Source: a gamma proteobacterium L18
GTDB taxonomy: Bacteria > Pseudomonadota > Gammaproteobacteria > Pseudomonadales > Pseudomonadaceae
Assembly (NCBI GenBank): GCA_000497835.1
Contig: KI547169.1
Location: forward strand, 409,329-473,328
Length of the DNA stretch: 64,000 nucleotides
Direction of reading: 5' to 3'
Position numbers and translations under genes: made by a program
In this document: in pieces, positions 63,208 to 64,000 of the stretch
Numbering within the stretch: position 1 is the first letter of the stretch
Layout of the letters: every line of letters begins with the position of its first letter
Notes under the pieces: model-generated
Databases searched by the model: none
The model's input: the letters and a program-made list of their open reading frames with translations, nothing else
What the model was told of the DNA's origin: nothing

Positions 63208-64000
63208 TTATGGCTTGGCCAGCTCCGGCAGGTCGCCGCTCAGGCCCAGGGCCTGGCGCACGAACATGGCCTTGGCTTCGGGCATCTGCTCTACCCACTT
63301 CAGGCCGCTGTTGCGCAGCCAGCGCACGGGCAGCGGGTCGGCCTGGAACAGGCGCTCGAAGCCTTCCATGGCCGCCATCAGCGCCAGGTTGTGGGGCATG
63401 CGTCGGCGCTCGTAGCGGCTCAGTACACGCACGTCGGCCAGGCGCTCGCCACGGCTGTGGGCGTGCAGCAGCTCTTCGGCCAGCACCGCAGCGTCAAGGA
63501 AGCCCAGGTTCACGCCCTGCCCGGCCAGCGGGTGGATGGTGTGCGCGGCGTCGCCGATCAGCACCAGGCCTTCGGCCACATAGCGTTTGGCGTGGCGCTG
63601 GCGCAGCGGCACGCACAGGCGCTTGTCGGCATGCTCGACGGTACCCAGACGACCTTCGAAGGCACGTTCCAGCTGGGTGCAGAACGTCTGGTCATCCAGC
63701 GCCATCAGGTGTTCGGCTTCGGTTGGGGTGGTGGACCAGACGATTGAGCACCAGTGCTGCTGATCAGCGTGGTCCAGCGGCAGGAAGGCCAGCGGACCAT
63801 CATCGGTGAAACGCTGCCAGGCCGTGCGTTGGTGCGGTTGCGCGCAGCGCACGCTGGTGACGATGGCGTGGTGCAGGTAATCCCATTCGCGGGTTTCGCA
63901 ACCCGCCAGGCGGCGTACAGCCGAATGCGCACCGTCGGCGGCCACCACCAACGGGGTGCGCACGGTGCGGCCGTCGGCCAGGGTCAGCAGCCAGTCGTCG
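63208..64000 (-). CDS. UbiI/VisC-type FAD monooxygenase (partial, 5' end missing)
   Basis: The visible 264 residues are the C-terminal two thirds of a ubiquinone-biosynthesis flavin hydroxylase: VVAADGAHSAVRRLAG, AFLPLDHADQQHWCSIVWST and the FAD/ribityl motif GDAAHTIHPLAGQGVNLGF, then VLSRYERRRMPHNLALMAAM. It hydroxylates the ring of a ubiquinone precursor in the UbiI/UbiF/UbiH/VisC family; which position cannot be decided. The gene continues beyond base 64000. Confidence 0.9.
   Translation of the reverse strand, partial: DDWLLTLADGRTVRTPLVVAADGAHSAVRRLAGCETREWDYLHHAIVTSVRCAQPHQRTAWQRFTDDGPLAFLPLDHADQQHWCSIVWSTTPTEAEHLMALDDQTFCTQLERAFEGRLGTVEHADKRLCVPLRQRHAKRYVAEGLVLIGDAAHTIHPLAGQGVNLGFLDAAVLAEELLHAHSRGERLADVRVLSRYERRRMPHNLALMAAMEGFERLFQADPLPVRWLRNSGLKWVEQMPEAKAMFVRQALGLSGDLPELAKP

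Overview
The window is chromosomal DNA from a Pseudomonas of the putida group (inference). The support is high GC, an OprD-family porin, and typical Pseudomonas gene order in rmlBACD-dctBD, pckA-hslO-hslR-rimBK-envZ-ompR-tex-gshA-argA-argE and gcvTHP. The intergenic gaps carry several families of palindromic repeats of the kind that litter putida-group genomes. No rRNA, CRISPR array, IS element or integrase gene is visible.

Region 1 (1-1765): a SAM-dependent methyltransferase gene and a tRNA-Thr(TGT) with its own promoter and terminator.

Region 2 (1723-11863): an accessory zone full of toxin-antitoxin-like or defence-like genes. The last 17 bp of tRNA-Thr needed to remake its 3' part (1700-1716) recur at 6958-6974, framing a 5.2-kb integrase-less island. 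The island holds a Panacea-domain antitoxin with a candidate toxin, a 1.6-kb gene-poor stretch containing a perfect 15-bp hairpin, an AT-rich PIN-like nuclease gene, and a convergent gene with an RNxxxH (HEPN-like) motif. Just outside the right repeat lies an intact relB whose relE partner survives only as its first 17 codons. Then come higBA with a twin-palindrome operator candidate, a DUF1484-like gene, a two-gene unit of unknown function (soluble protein plus membrane protein) and an XRE/ImmA-IrrE + DUF4411 PIN pair.

Region 3 (11976-22309): a PAS-GGEEF diguanylate cyclase, a 5'-truncated remnant next to a DUF488 gene, a PH-domain membrane protein, two small secreted proteins, an OprD porin, agmatine deiminase (aguA) and a 965-residue kinase-like/aminotransferase fusion.

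Region 4 (22503-41083): the dTDP-rhamnose operon rmlBACD, the C4-dicarboxylate two-component pair dctBD, a hotdog thioesterase, cysQ-nudE, yrfG, fdhD, a glycine-zipper protein, a thioesterase/3-hydroxyacyl-CoA dehydrogenase pair, pckA, hslO, a PAP2 phosphatase, hslR and the ribosome-modification pair rimB-rimK.

Region 5 (41299-64000): envZ/ompR (with an unusual OmpR receiver), tex plus a thioesterase, gshA, argA, argE, a CYTH/CHAD-like phosphatase, an Lrp-type regulator with a small divergent protein, an orphan GspE-type ATPase, a DUF2388 protein, the glycine cleavage operon gcvT-gcvH-gcvP with an 18-bp hairpin just before gcvP, a ferric-iron ABC transporter (permease and binding protein) and the 3' part of a UbiI/VisC-type flavin monooxygenase running off the edge.

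Many genes are coupled by 4-bp ATGA overlaps (rmlB/A/C/D, dctB/D, cysQ/nudE, rimB/K, thioesterase/dehydrogenase, both accessory pairs near 9.5 and 10.7 kb). All family assignments are by reading motifs; no database search was run.
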